Assembly: GCF_000265245.1 (NCBI RefSeq)
Contig: NZ_AJKS02000003.1
Location: 241,927 to 305,926 of the forward strand
DNA: 64,000 nucleotides
Direction of reading: 5' to 3'
DNA from: Halomonas smyrnensis AAD6
Lineage (GTDB): Bacteria > Pseudomonadota > Gammaproteobacteria > Pseudomonadales > Halomonadaceae
The notes beneath the pieces are model-generated. The model was not told the origin of the DNA and made no database searches. It saw nothing but the letters and a program-made list of their open reading frames with translations. Positions 7,762-16,190 of the stretch are shown here, one piece after another. Both the position numbers and the translations under genes were made by a program. Position 1 is the first letter of the stretch, and each line of letters begins with the position of its first letter.

Positions 7762-8981
7762 ACCGCCACCTTTTCTTTACAGGATTCTCCCTCACGCTCG
7801 AACAGACGCCGTGCGATGGCTTTCCCTATTGGTAAAGCTGAAGTCGCGGCTGGTGATGGCGCATTACAGACAAACACTGATCGCTCGGTATCGAGAAAAA
7901 GAAAGTCATGAATCAAGCTACCGTCACGAGACACCGCCTGGGCGCGAATCCCTGCCTCGATCGGCTTGAGATCATCATATGACAAATCCGGGCAGTATTT
8001 TCTACACTGTTTCAAATAATGCGACTTAGCCATAGAGTTGCAAAACTCACTCACTCCTGAAGAAAAATTCTTCCTCATCATTTTCCAGAAACCTGAAAAC
8101 AACAGATATTCAGACATATCTCTGGCGTTCAATGAAAACTTGCGATAACCTTCGCGCGCCATCCCCAGCATGGCATTGGGACCTACCGTGGTGGAACCGT
8201 CCACCATATTGGTCAGATGAATACCCAAGAATGGAAGCGCAGGGTCGGGAACCGGATAAATAAGGTGATTTATTTTTCCTGTCCAGCGTGGAGAAAGGCG
8301 GTAATACTCGCCCCGGAAAGGCACAATTCGGAAGTCGGGATTCAAACCGGCGAGACGCGCGAGTCGATCGGCCTGCAAGCCAGGGCAGACAACCAGGCGC
8401 CTTGTGCTGATCATGTCAGACTCGGCATCCACCTCGACATATGAAGAGCATTCTCTAATCGCCAACACCTCAGCCTCAAGCTTTATCTCCCCTCCAAGAG
8501 AGATAATGTTTTTGGCCAAGGCATTACATACTTCACGATAATCTACAATAGCGGTACCTGGAACTCGCAGAGCGGCTATACCACTGACATATGGTTCCAT
8601 GTCCCGCAACTCATTTTCACCCACCTTTTCAACAGCGACACCATTCTCGGCCGATCGCTGATAAAGATTTTCCATTCGATCCTTTTCCACACTGTCAGTA
8701 GCAACAATCAACTTCCCACAATCGTGGTAGTATATGTCATGCTCTCGACAGAAGGCTTTAGTCTCATGAGCCCCATCTCTACAAAGACGAGCTTTCAGTG
8801 AACCTGGAGAGTAGTAGATCCCTGAGTGAATCACCCCACTGTTGTGGCCAGTCTGATGCTTCGCGAGAGTCTTCTCTTTTTCCAGCAGCACCAAACTTGC
8901 GCCTGGACGTTTCTCCAGTATCGCGCGTGCCGTGGCCAACCCAACGATTCCGCCTCCAATGATGCAGTAGTCATAAGCCAT
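7758..8981 (-). CDS. lhgO: L-2-hydroxyglutarate oxidase-like FAD-dependent oxidoreductase
   Basis: A 407-residue flavoprotein of the DAO superfamily and of LhgO length. The N-terminal FAD motif is YCIIGGGIVGLATARAIL. The LhgO-type stretch HNSGVIHSGIYYSPGSLKA follows around residues 46-64, and a C-terminal FAD-contact region reads RAQAVSRDG...FVCNAPSPAATSALPIG. LhgO oxidises L-2-hydroxyglutarate to 2-oxoglutarate and passes electrons to the membrane quinone pool. Here it is embedded in a transport and aldolase operon, so the true substrate may be another L-2-hydroxydicarboxylate. The base composition is clearly AT-richer than the rest of the window, which suggests transfer. The symbol denotes family likeness. 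Confidence 0.8.
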   Translation of the reverse strand: MAYDYCIIGGGIVGLATARAILEKRPGASLVLLEKEKTLAKHQTGHNSGVIHSGIYYSPGSLKARLCRDGAHETKAFCREHDIYYHDCGKLIVATDSVEKDRMENLYQRSAENGVAVEKVGENELRDMEPYVSGIAALRVPGTAIVDYREVCNALAKNIISLGGEIKLEAEVLAIRECSSYVEVDAESDMISTRRLVVCPGLQADRLARLAGLNPDFRIVPFRGEYYRLSPRWTGKINHLIYPVPDPALPFLGIHLTNMVDGSTTVGPNAMLGMAREGYRKFSLNARDMSEYLLFSGFWKMMRKNFSSGVSEFCNSMAKSHYLKQCRKYCPDLSYDDLKPIEAGIRAQAVSRDGSLIHDFLFLDTERSVFVCNAPSPAATSALPIGKAIARRLFEREGESCKEKVAV

Positions 8982-9005
8982 GGAAAGGTACCTATAGACA
9001 TTTCG

Positions 9006-9037
9006 AGAAGGCGTGGCTTATTAAGCCACGCCCTTCT
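9006..9037 (-). terminator. Strong intercistronic hairpin between the TAXI receptor and lhgO-like genes
   Basis: Arms built on GGCGTGGCTTA and TAAGCCACGCC extend with one bulge through AGAA/TTCT. It lies between the receptor stop and the oxidase start. With no clear T-run it more likely stabilises the receptor mRNA or partly terminates, giving more receptor than enzyme. Confidence 0.55.
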
Positions 9038-9044
9038 CTATTAT

Positions 9045-9980
9045 TTACTGCTCTTCGAGCTCGCTGAAGAACCGTGCGGAACCAGGGTGTTGCTCGATCC
9101 CGACGTCTTGGCCAAGTTGATCCTGGGTGGTGCCTTTGAGGGCCGCTACGGCAACGCCCAGATCATCCAGGCGGTCATGAATGGCTTCAGTGACCTTGTA
9201 GATTGCTTCCTCATCGGCGTTACAGGAAGCAATCACGTGAGTTCCAAAACTCACCGACGGGACAGGCCCCTCCATATCCGGATAAGCATCGGCTGGAATA
9301 ACAAAGCGTTGATAACCGGAATTTGCCTCCTTCATGGTGGCAAACATTTCGTCCGTCACGGGCAACAAGCGAAGATCCCTCGAGGCTCCCACATCCATAA
9401 TGACGCCAGCTGGAATCCCAGTAGCCTGAAAGAACCCATCCACTTGTCCGTCTTTCATCATGTTTACCTGATCCGACATCGATGAAAAAGCCACTTGATC
9501 GAGGTCTTCGTAGGTAACACCCGCCGCGTTCAGGGTTTGACGAGCGAGCTGCTCGGCGGTATTGCCCCTTGGCGTCACCGCCAAGCGCCTGCCTCGGAAA
9601 TCTTCGAAGCTTTCCATTTCCATATTAACCACAGCGGCCTGAATCACCTGGGGATAAAGAAAAGCCACATTGCAAATATCACTGACAGGCTCGTCAAAAG
9701 GCGGATTTCCCTTGATCGCATCGACGGCGGAGATTGTATTACTCATCCCTAAGTCGGCCCTGCCCAAGCCAATGGCTTTGATATTCGCCAACCCCCCTCC
9801 AGGTCGCACATTAATCTGAATATCGTCGTTCAGGTCTTCCACCGCTGACTTGATAGCCCCCCCGGCCGGATACCAGGATCCACCAGGGCTTCCAGTGACA
9901 AATGTCAACTCTTCGGCTTGAGCGGTGGAGACTCCAGCCATCACAACCACAGCCCCGAACACCATTGATTTAACGTTCAT
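9045..9980 (-). CDS. TAXI-type TRAP transporter solute receptor (periplasmic)
   Basis: The 311-residue protein has a signal peptide, MNVKSMVFGAVVVMAG...STAQA-EE, with likely cleavage after residue 22. The mature part starts with the TAXI hallmark LTFVTGSPGGSWYPAGGAI and continues with INVRPGGGLANIKAIG and ADLGMSNTISAVDAI, all typical of this receptor family. TAXI receptors deliver carboxylates, often 2-oxoglutarate or related C4-C5 acids, to a fused TRAP permease. That permease is the next gene upstream. AAGGAG lies a few bases before the ATG. The ligand is probably the acid degraded by the downstream enzymes. Confidence 0.9.
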   Translation of the reverse strand: MNVKSMVFGAVVVMAGVSTAQAEELTFVTGSPGGSWYPAGGAIKSAVEDLNDDIQINVRPGGGLANIKAIGLGRADLGMSNTISAVDAIKGNPPFDEPVSDICNVAFLYPQVIQAAVVNMEMESFEDFRGRRLAVTPRGNTAEQLARQTLNAAGVTYEDLDQVAFSSMSDQVNMMKDGQVDGFFQATGIPAGVIMDVGASRDLRLLPVTDEMFATMKEANSGYQRFVIPADAYPDMEGPVPSVSFGTHVIASCNADEEAIYKVTEAIHDRLDDLGVAVAALKGTTQDQLGQDVGIEQHPGSARFFSELEEQ

Positions 9981-10008
9981 CCTTCATCTCCTTGTTTTAT
10001 ATTAAAGG

Positions 10009-10031
10009 ATATAATGCTGAAAGCATTATAT
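10009..10031 (-). terminator. Perfect hairpin overlapping the TRAP permease stop
   Basis: Ten-base arms, ATATAATGCT and AGCATTATAT, enclose a GAA loop that includes the permease stop codon. It separates permease and receptor messages. The AT-rich stem suggests translation coupling or mRNA processing rather than full termination. Confidence 0.5.
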
Positions 10032-11939
10032 GGTGGACACCGATTGCACTCGGTTTCGTTGAATGATATAGGCCAACCCAGCCATCGCGATCCCAACCAG
10101 ATCTGTCAAGACACCCTGGTAAATAAGCACCATGGCTGACGCAACCAACAATACTCGCTCCACCGGGCCAAGAGGGCGTGTTAAATACCCATGCAGTCCC
10201 GATGCCAAAAATGTAACACCCAATATGGCGGAAAATGCGGCCATAGCAATTTGTAAAGGGGTCCCCTGAAGAATAAGAGCGGGACTATAGACAAACATGA
10301 AAGGCACGATGTAACCCGTCATCCCCAGCTTGAAGGCAGCAACACTTGCAGGCCAAAAACGCGCACCAGATATCGAATTAGCCGCAAAGAGCCCAATCGC
10401 CACCGGGGGAGTAATCGCCGACATAATAGCAAAGTAAAGAGCAAAGAGGTGTGCGGCCTCCAGTGTGACGCCCAGCTTTATCAAGGCCGGTATTAGCAAT
10501 GCAGTCTGTAGGATATATGCTGGCGTCGTGGGAAGCCCCATGCCAATAATAATCCCAGCCACGGCGGTTAGTATTAACGCCAAAAGCATTGAGTCACTGG
10601 CTATATGGCGCACCACACCGGTGAATTCCAACCCTAGCCCACTATGCACCACTACACCAACGACGATACCCGCACAGGCACAGGCGAGTGCCACCTTAAC
10701 CGCATTCACGACACCATTTTCTACACCTTCCAGCACCTTGATAGCACGAAATTCCTTCCGGGTTTCGCGCCGAAGCAATGAAGTAGGTATAATCGATATA
10801 ATGCCCGCAAAGGCGGCATAAGCCGGGCTATAGCCTGAAACCAACACTCCGATCACAATAAACAGCGGAAGAATTTGGTGCCCCCGCTGCTTTATCACGG
10901 TCTTGAGCACCGGAATCGAAGCCTCATCTAGGCCACTAAGCCCCTGCCGCTTTGCCTCGAAATGAATGGCAAGAAAAACGCTGACAAAAAACAATACCGC
11001 CGGTATCAAAGCGATTAGCATGACATTGAGATAGCTAACCCCCATGACTTCAGCCATCACGAAGGCCGACGCCCCCATCACTGGCGGCATGATTTGTCCA
11101 CCTGTCGAGGCCACCGCCTCTACTGAGCCCGCGAATGGAGCGCGATAACCCAGACGCTTCATCAGTGGAATGGTATAACTTCCAGTGGTCATGATATTGG
11201 CCACTGCGCTACCTGAAATAGACCCAAAAAGAGCAGAACTTATACTGGCAACCTTGGCGGGACCACCCGCTGTACGCCCCGCAACAGCCGTAGAGAAATC
11301 GATAAAGAATTTTCCAGTTCCCAGTTTTTCAGCCAAGGCGCCAAAAAGAACGAAGAGAAAAAGAAAGGTCGCGGAAACATTGAGAGGAATGCCAAAGATC
11401 CCCTCTGTTGTTAAGTAGAGAACATCAATAAGATACTCTGGCGTCAGTGTGCCTGACAACACCGCATAGATAATAAACAAGATCGCCGTCAAGGGTAGGG
11501 CCGGACCCAATGTCCGGCGACAGCCTTCCAACACCAGGCAGGTCAACACAACGCCGCACCAGAACTGCGAGGGAGTCAGCGGATCAACCAACTGAAAACG
11601 TGCATAGAGCACATCTTGGTTAATGATGAGGTATCCGACTGAAATGACCATTCCCGCAAAGCAGGCCAGGTCAAGGGCGCCCACAGCCTTGCCACCTCCC
11701 CTGACAAAGGGGAATAGAAGAAAGATGATGGCAAGGGAGAACCCCAAGTGGAGACCACGAAACACAAAGGGCTGAGGCGCGCCAAACATCACCACATAAA
11801 CATGGAAGGCAGCCATCGACAATATGACCGCTAGCGAAACACCCCTTATCAGAGGACTAGATCTTGATTGCATAACCACCTCTAGGTATTTGATTATTCC
11901 TGGCAGGAATCTTGATTTTTTTGGCGACGCCAATTTCAT
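10026..11939 (-). CDS. TRAP transporter fused permease (4TM/12TM fusion)
   Basis: Up to 637 residues. An alternative ATG at 11873 (615 residues) has GAGGTGG five bases upstream, while the outer ATG has GGGAG, so both are credible. Hydrophobic segments run through the whole length: an N-terminal four-helix small-subunit part (about residues 30-170), then the large DctM-like part with GSISGSAVANIMTTGSYTIP and GMGLPTTPAYILQTALLIPA. It drives sodium-coupled uptake of an organic acid bound by the TAXI receptor encoded next. As the first gene of the operon it sets the theme: import followed by oxidation and aldol cleavage. Confidence 0.92.
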   Translation of the reverse strand: MKLASPKKSRFLPGIIKYLEVVMQSRSSPLIRGVSLAVILSMAAFHVYVVMFGAPQPFVFRGLHLGFSLAIIFLLFPFVRGGGKAVGALDLACFAGMVISVGYLIINQDVLYARFQLVDPLTPSQFWCGVVLTCLVLEGCRRTLGPALPLTAILFIIYAVLSGTLTPEYLIDVLYLTTEGIFGIPLNVSATFLFLFVLFGALAEKLGTGKFFIDFSTAVAGRTAGGPAKVASISSALFGSISGSAVANIMTTGSYTIPLMKRLGYRAPFAGSVEAVASTGGQIMPPVMGASAFVMAEVMGVSYLNVMLIALIPAVLFFVSVFLAIHFEAKRQGLSGLDEASIPVLKTVIKQRGHQILPLFIVIGVLVSGYSPAYAAFAGIISIIPTSLLRRETRKEFRAIKVLEGVENGVVNAVKVALACACAGIVVGVVVHSGLGLEFTGVVRHIASDSMLLALILTAVAGIIIGMGLPTTPAYILQTALLIPALIKLGVTLEAAHLFALYFAIMSAITPPVAIGLFAANSISGARFWPASVAAFKLGMTGYIVPFMFVYSPALILQGTPLQIAMAAFSAILGVTFLASGLHGYLTRPLGPVERVLLVASAMVLIYQGVLTDLVGIAMAGLAYIIQRNRVQSVSTI

Positions 11940-12319
11940 TTTCTCCCGCCAGGCCTTTTCACAAGACTTCCCGCCTACGGTTCCGTCAAAATTCTTTCAG
12001 CATATTTTCACCAAGAAGGCCTCACGTCGTTATCCAGAGGAGAGCCATCGGGCCCCTTGGGTAATGTTCCTCGCATCAAGATCACTTAATGACTACGTAT
12101 TCACAATATTGCCATCGATTGACCTCATCTCTTCCCTGCCCCCAATGACCTCATGAGGTTAGTATTGGCGGCCTTCAGTATCCACTAAGATCCTCCCGCT
12201 AGCCGTCGGCATCATGGCTCGCCTAACGACAACCTTGGCAACTATTGACTACGAATTCAATTCCTGTCGCCTACACCATTTGTCGAAGCCCGCCCGTCAC
12301 GGACAGCCGAGTCGAGGCG
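11940..12319. other. 380-bp gap between the TRAP operon and the SSS symporter gene
   Basis: I see no supported gene. The only notable structure is the 12-bp palindrome at 12148-12159. The gap must hold the promoter of the TRAP operon, but no convincing -35/-10 pair was recognised. No regulator gene lies on either side. Confidence 0.5.
12148..12159. promoter_or_regulatory. Perfect palindrome ACCTCATGAGGT upstream of the TRAP operon
   Basis: A perfect 12-base palindrome flanked by CCAAT on the left and ATTGG on the right, about 210 bases upstream of the permease start and 160 bases past the symporter stop. It could be an operator for the TRAP operon or part of a terminator hairpin for the symporter gene. 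Confidence 0.35.
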
Positions 12320-13927
12320 TCAGATCCATGCCGCGAACAGGTACAGGAACAACAGCGTGGCCAGGAAGAACACCACCAGCAGCCAACTGACGCGATCCAC
12401 CTTGCCGGGCATCAGGTACCAGCCCTCATCCTTGACCGGCAGGTTGCGGTCGCGATACATCGCCTTCTGGCCCTGGATGGTATACGCCGAGAGCTCCCCC
12501 TGGCGGCCATCCAGCAGCAAGCTGGCGACGATGGAGACCGGCACGTTGACCAGCACGCCGATGGCGCAGAACCAGGGCCAGGCAACCTCGCTCTGGGTCG
12601 CCACGTACCACACCGCCACGAAGCCGGCCGCCACCCCGATCAACAGCCCCCGCTCGCTGGTATGGCGGGAGAAGAACCCTAGGGCATACATGCTCAGCTT
12701 AGCGCCGACGAAGTAGGAACCGACCTTGGTGAGCAGCTGTAACACCGAGCCTTCGCTCTGGGCGAACAGGATCGCCGGCACGATGATCAGCACCGCCCAG
12801 CCAACGGTGAACCAGCGGGAAGCCTTCAGGTAATGGGACGAGGAAGCGCCCTTCTTGAAGTACTTCTCGTAGAAATCGAGGGTGGTCACCGTGGCCAGCG
12901 AGTTGAGCGCCGAGTCCAGACTGGACATGGAGGCGGCCACCACCGCGGCGGCGACGATGCCTAACAGGCCCGGCAGGCCATAGTCGGCGGCGAACTGCAG
13001 CACGATGGTATTGCTGTTGTCGAACTCGCGGCCACCGTAATAGCTATAGAACAACACCCCCAGCAACAGGAACAGGAAGTAGATGAAGAACGCCGCGAAG
13101 CCCATGAACAGGAAGGATTTCTTGGCATCGCCGATGTTCCTGGCGGCGAGCGCCCGCTGCACCACCATCTGGTTGGCGCCATAGACGGTGACATGATAGA
13201 GCACCATGGCGATAACCCCGGACCAGACGGTGGCCTCGACCCGAGGATCGAAGGAATAATTCAGGATATTCATCCTGCCCTCGGCCTTGAGCTCGCCCAG
13301 AGTGGTCGCCAGCGACTCCGGCATGCGGTCGAGCAGGGCGTAGAAAATGATCGCCGCCCCCACCAGCAGGATCACCGCTTGCAGTACGTCGGTCCAGATC
13401 ACCGCACTGATCCCGCCCATCAAGGTATAGACCAGAGCGATCAGGGTGATCGCCAGGATCGCCGTGACAACATCCACGCCGGTGATGAAGCTCAGCACCA
13501 GCGCCGTGGCGTAGAGCACCGCCGCCGAGGACAGGGTCTGGGTCATCATGAAGATGACCGACATCACGCCTCGCGCCTTCTTGCCGAAACGACGCTCCTG
13601 ATACTCGTAGATGGACGCCACGCCGCTGTTGTAGAAGAACGGCAGGAACAGGGTGATTACCAGGAACACCACCAGCGGGTAGTTGATCTGGATCATCATC
13701 ACCCCGAGCCCGCTGCCATAGGACCAGGCGGGCCCACCCAAGAACGACATGGCGCTGACGTAAGTGGCCATCACCGACAGACCGATCGCCCACCAGGGGA
13801 TGGTCTTGGTGCCCAGATAATAGTCTTCGGCGCTGTTGACCTTCTTGCTCAGCAGCGACCCCATCACCAGGTTACCGATGAGGTAGACGATCAGGATCGT
13901 CCAGTTGAGCGTCCCGAAACTTTCCAT
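12320..13927 (-). CDS. Sodium:solute symporter (SSS family)
   Basis: About 535 residues from MESFGTLNWTILIVYLIGNL; an in-frame GTG 18 codons earlier is less likely because it precedes the first membrane helix with an unhelpful polar stretch. Roughly thirteen to fourteen hydrophobic segments are visible. Family features include the N-terminal AEDYYLGTKTIPWWAIGLS, the sodium-binding region AAAVVAASMSSLDSALNSL and a gapped C-terminal helix. The family imports sugars, vitamins, proline or small acids with sodium. The LacI-type regulator encoded upstream on the same strand favours a sugar or sugar acid. No catabolic enzyme adjoins it. Confidence 0.88.
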   Translation of the reverse strand: MESFGTLNWTILIVYLIGNLVMGSLLSKKVNSAEDYYLGTKTIPWWAIGLSVMATYVSAMSFLGGPAWSYGSGLGVMMIQINYPLVVFLVITLFLPFFYNSGVASIYEYQERRFGKKARGVMSVIFMMTQTLSSAAVLYATALVLSFITGVDVVTAILAITLIALVYTLMGGISAVIWTDVLQAVILLVGAAIIFYALLDRMPESLATTLGELKAEGRMNILNYSFDPRVEATVWSGVIAMVLYHVTVYGANQMVVQRALAARNIGDAKKSFLFMGFAAFFIYFLFLLLGVLFYSYYGGREFDNSNTIVLQFAADYGLPGLLGIVAAAVVAASMSSLDSALNSLATVTTLDFYEKYFKKGASSSHYLKASRWFTVGWAVLIIVPAILFAQSEGSVLQLLTKVGSYFVGAKLSMYALGFFSRHTSERGLLIGVAAGFVAVWYVATQSEVAWPWFCAIGVLVNVPVSIVASLLLDGRQGELSAYTIQGQKAMYRDRNLPVKDEGWYLMPGKVDRVSWLLVVFFLATLLFLYLFAAWI

Positions 13928-14265
13928 CAGTGGTGTCCCGTTGTCATTGTCGGTGGCTGTCGAGGATGCAAAGTGGCACACAATGAATACGATTGCAAAA
14001 TTGAGCCGAACGCTTCCGCGCGACTGAAGGGCCTCGGAGAAAGCCTTAAAACCACTTTATAATCAATAACGTAAAGAATCTCGGCGACCACGCTCGATCA
14101 CCGGCATTACGACTAAAGGTGGAATAGGGCATGCGGCGCGAGCCAAGGCGGGATCCGTCGGCCGTCCGCGAAGGAGCGCAGAGGCGTGGCCTCTCACCGT
14201 TCAGGACGGCGATCGGAGTCGGTTCGGGATTCGTCGAGCCTCTTCCTTGCCTGGGGAGACAAGGA
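13928..14265. other. 338-bp gap between the lacI-type regulator and the symporter gene
   Basis: No gene is supported. AT-rich sequence around 13985-14000 and 14055-14080 is a likely promoter and operator zone for the symporter. It shares short AATACG and AATCAAT strings with the start region of the regulator gene, but no clean palindrome was found. Confidence 0.45.
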
Positions 14266-15300
14266 TCAGTCGGTAACCGGCTCTCGAGCGGGCTGACGAG
14301 CGCTGTGGCGCAGGATAGGGGTCACCGGCAGCACCCGGTTCTCGGCATTGAAATCGCCCTGGCGGATCTGCTTGAGCAGCAGTGCGGTGGCCTCCTCCAC
14401 CATGCGATCCACCGGCTGGCGCACCGTGGTCAAGCGATAGCTCGGCCAGGCCGCGATCGGGGTGTCGTCGAAGCCGATCACCGACACATCCTCCGGCACA
14501 CGGCGCCCCAGGTCGGTACGCAGGGTCTCCATCACCGCGACGGCCATGTGGTCGCTGGCGGCGAAGATGGCGTCGGGATAGGGAGGTTCGGCGAACAACC
14601 GCAGGGTCGCCAGCCTGGCCCGCTCGAAGTCGTAATCGCCCTGGGCGACCACCTGGCACTGCTGGCCCATCGAGGCCAGGCCATCGACCAGGCCCTGGTA
14701 ACGATGGCGGCTGGTCGACGAGCTCTCGAGCCCCGCCAGATAGGCGACTCGTTCGTGGCCACCCATGGCCAGGTAGCTGCCGACCCAGTAACCGCCGTGA
14801 TAGTTGTCGCTGTAGACCTGGCTGATCCCGGCGAAATCCACGTTGCGGTTGATCAGCACCACCGGAATGCCGGTCTCGACGCACTCGTGGGCCAGCGACG
14901 AGGTCAGGGAAGCGGACATCATTAGGATGCCGTCGACCTGGCTTTGCAGGATGCTGTCCATGACCCCGGCGAAGTCACCCTCCTCCGGCACCACGAACAG
15001 CAGCAGGTGGTAGTCCTCGGCTTGGAAGCGTAACGAGGCCTTCTCGACCACCAGCGGATAGAACATGTTATCCAGGTGCGAGAGCACCAGGGCGATGGTC
15101 CGCGACGAGCGAGTGATCAGCGAGCGGGCGATGCTGTTGGGACGATAGCCGAGCTCCTTGGCCGCCTTGAGCACCTTGAGCTTGGTCTTCTCCGAGATGC
15201 TGGCCTTGGGCGAGAAGCAACGACTCACCGCCGACTGCGAGACTCCGGCTCGCTCGGCGACATCCCGCGATGTGACGGCGGACTTCCTCTTCATCGGCAT
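14266..15300 (-). CDS. LacI-family transcriptional regulator
   Basis: 344 residues. The N-terminal helix-turn-helix with hinge reads VTSRDVAERAGVSQSAVSRC and ends in the LacI hinge-like GYRPNSIARSL (residues about 9-58). A periplasmic-binding-protein-like effector domain follows, with the usual ATSRTIAL-type start of the core, GHERVAYLAGL and VSVIGFDDTPIAAWPS. It very probably controls the adjacent symporter gene in response to its sugar-like substrate. The ATG used has a poor ribosome site; a second ATG two codons on is possible. The effector cannot be told from sequence. Confidence 0.9.
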   Translation of the reverse strand: MPMKRKSAVTSRDVAERAGVSQSAVSRCFSPKASISEKTKLKVLKAAKELGYRPNSIARSLITRSSRTIALVLSHLDNMFYPLVVEKASLRFQAEDYHLLLFVVPEEGDFAGVMDSILQSQVDGILMMSASLTSSLAHECVETGIPVVLINRNVDFAGISQVYSDNYHGGYWVGSYLAMGGHERVAYLAGLESSSTSRHRYQGLVDGLASMGQQCQVVAQGDYDFERARLATLRLFAEPPYPDAIFAASDHMAVAVMETLRTDLGRRVPEDVSVIGFDDTPIAAWPSYRLTTVRQPVDRMVEEATALLLKQIRQGDFNAENRVLPVTPILRHSARQPAREPVTD

Positions 15301-15312
15301 CGACTCAATGAG

Positions 15313-15322
15313 AATACGTAAT
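15313..15322. promoter_or_regulatory. Possible LacI-type operator with TACGTA core
   Basis: AATACGTAAT is nearly palindromic around a central CG, as LacI-family sites are, and lies 13 bases before the regulator start. Similar but poorer strings occur near 13985 before the symporter. Autoregulation is a tentative reading. Confidence 0.3.
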
Positions 15323-15438
15323 CAATGTTAACAGCTTTCTCCACCGCTTTCCGCCATTCACGAGCGGGGCTCACCTACCGGACCCGCGCACTCGATGCCG
15401 GACGCACAGCCTACCCGGGCTCGCCGCCGACGTTCGTC

Positions 15439-16185
15439 TCAGTCGCCACACACCGGGCAAGCGGGATCCCGTGGCACCCGGAAGTGGCGCCACTGGCCAC
15501 TGAGGCCATCGAAGGTGGAGAGCCCCTCGTGCACACGGCCGGCCCGGGCCATCAATTTCACCGCCTCGAGTGCCTGGAAGCAGCCGATCACCCCGACCAG
15601 CGGCGCCACCACCCCATTCTCGGCGCAGCGCAGTTCCTCGTCGCCACCCTCTCCCGGCGGATACAGGCAGGCATAGCAGGGGCTCGTCGGGTCACGCGGG
15701 TCGAACACCGCGAGTTGACCCGAGAAGCGGATCGCCGCCCCGGAGACCAGCGGCACGCCGGCGGCCCGACAAGCGGCGTTGATGGCATAGCGGCTTTCGA
15801 AGCGGTCGGTGCAGTCCAGCACCACGTCGGCCTCGGCCACCGCGGCGTCCAGCCCCCCGCCCTGGAGGCGCTCGGTGAACGTCCGGATACCACAATCGGG
15901 ATTGACCGAAAGCGCGGCCTCGCGGGCCGATTCGGCCTTGGCACGCCCCAGGTCGGCCATGCCGTGGGCGACCTGGCGCTGCAGGTTGGAGAGTTCCACG
16001 ATGTCATCGTCGGCGATACTCAGGCGGCCGACCCCGGCGGCGGCCAGGTAGAGGGCCACCGGAGAGCCCAACCCGCCGGCACCGATCACCAGAGCATGGC
16101 CGGCCAGCAGGCGCTCTTGGCCGGCGATCTCGATCTGTTCGAGCATGATCTGACGGCTGTAACGCAGCAGCGCCTCGTCGTTCAT
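15439..16185 (-). CDS. moeB: Molybdopterin-synthase adenylyltransferase MoeB (ThiF/HesA family)
   Basis: The 248-residue E1-like enzyme adenylates the C-terminal glycine of MoaD for molybdopterin synthesis. It shows LLRYSRQIMLEQIEIAGQE at the start, the ATP loop VIGAGGLGSPVALYLAAAGVG, an Arg finger in SNLQRQVAHG, and zinc-type cysteines in CYACLYP and the C-terminal CPVCGD. The ATG follows GAGCGAG and lies five bases after the lrp stop. In related gammaproteobacteria moeB follows hemA-prfA-prmC, as here apart from the inserted lrp. ThiF is an alternative, but no thiamine genes are nearby. Confidence 0.85.
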   Translation of the reverse strand: MNDEALLRYSRQIMLEQIEIAGQERLLAGHALVIGAGGLGSPVALYLAAAGVGRLSIADDDIVELSNLQRQVAHGMADLGRAKAESAREAALSVNPDCGIRTFTERLQGGGLDAAVAEADVVLDCTDRFESRYAINAACRAAGVPLVSGAAIRFSGQLAVFDPRDPTSPCYACLYPPGEGGDEELRCAENGVVAPLVGVIGCFQALEAVKLMARAGRVHEGLSTFDGLSGQWRHFRVPRDPACPVCGD

Positions 16186-16190
16186 CTCGC

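Noticed and set aside
11824..12156. Plus-strand open frame upstream of and overlapping the TRAP permease start
   Set aside because: No ribosome site and no motif; it overlaps the permease N-terminus and the promoter gap.
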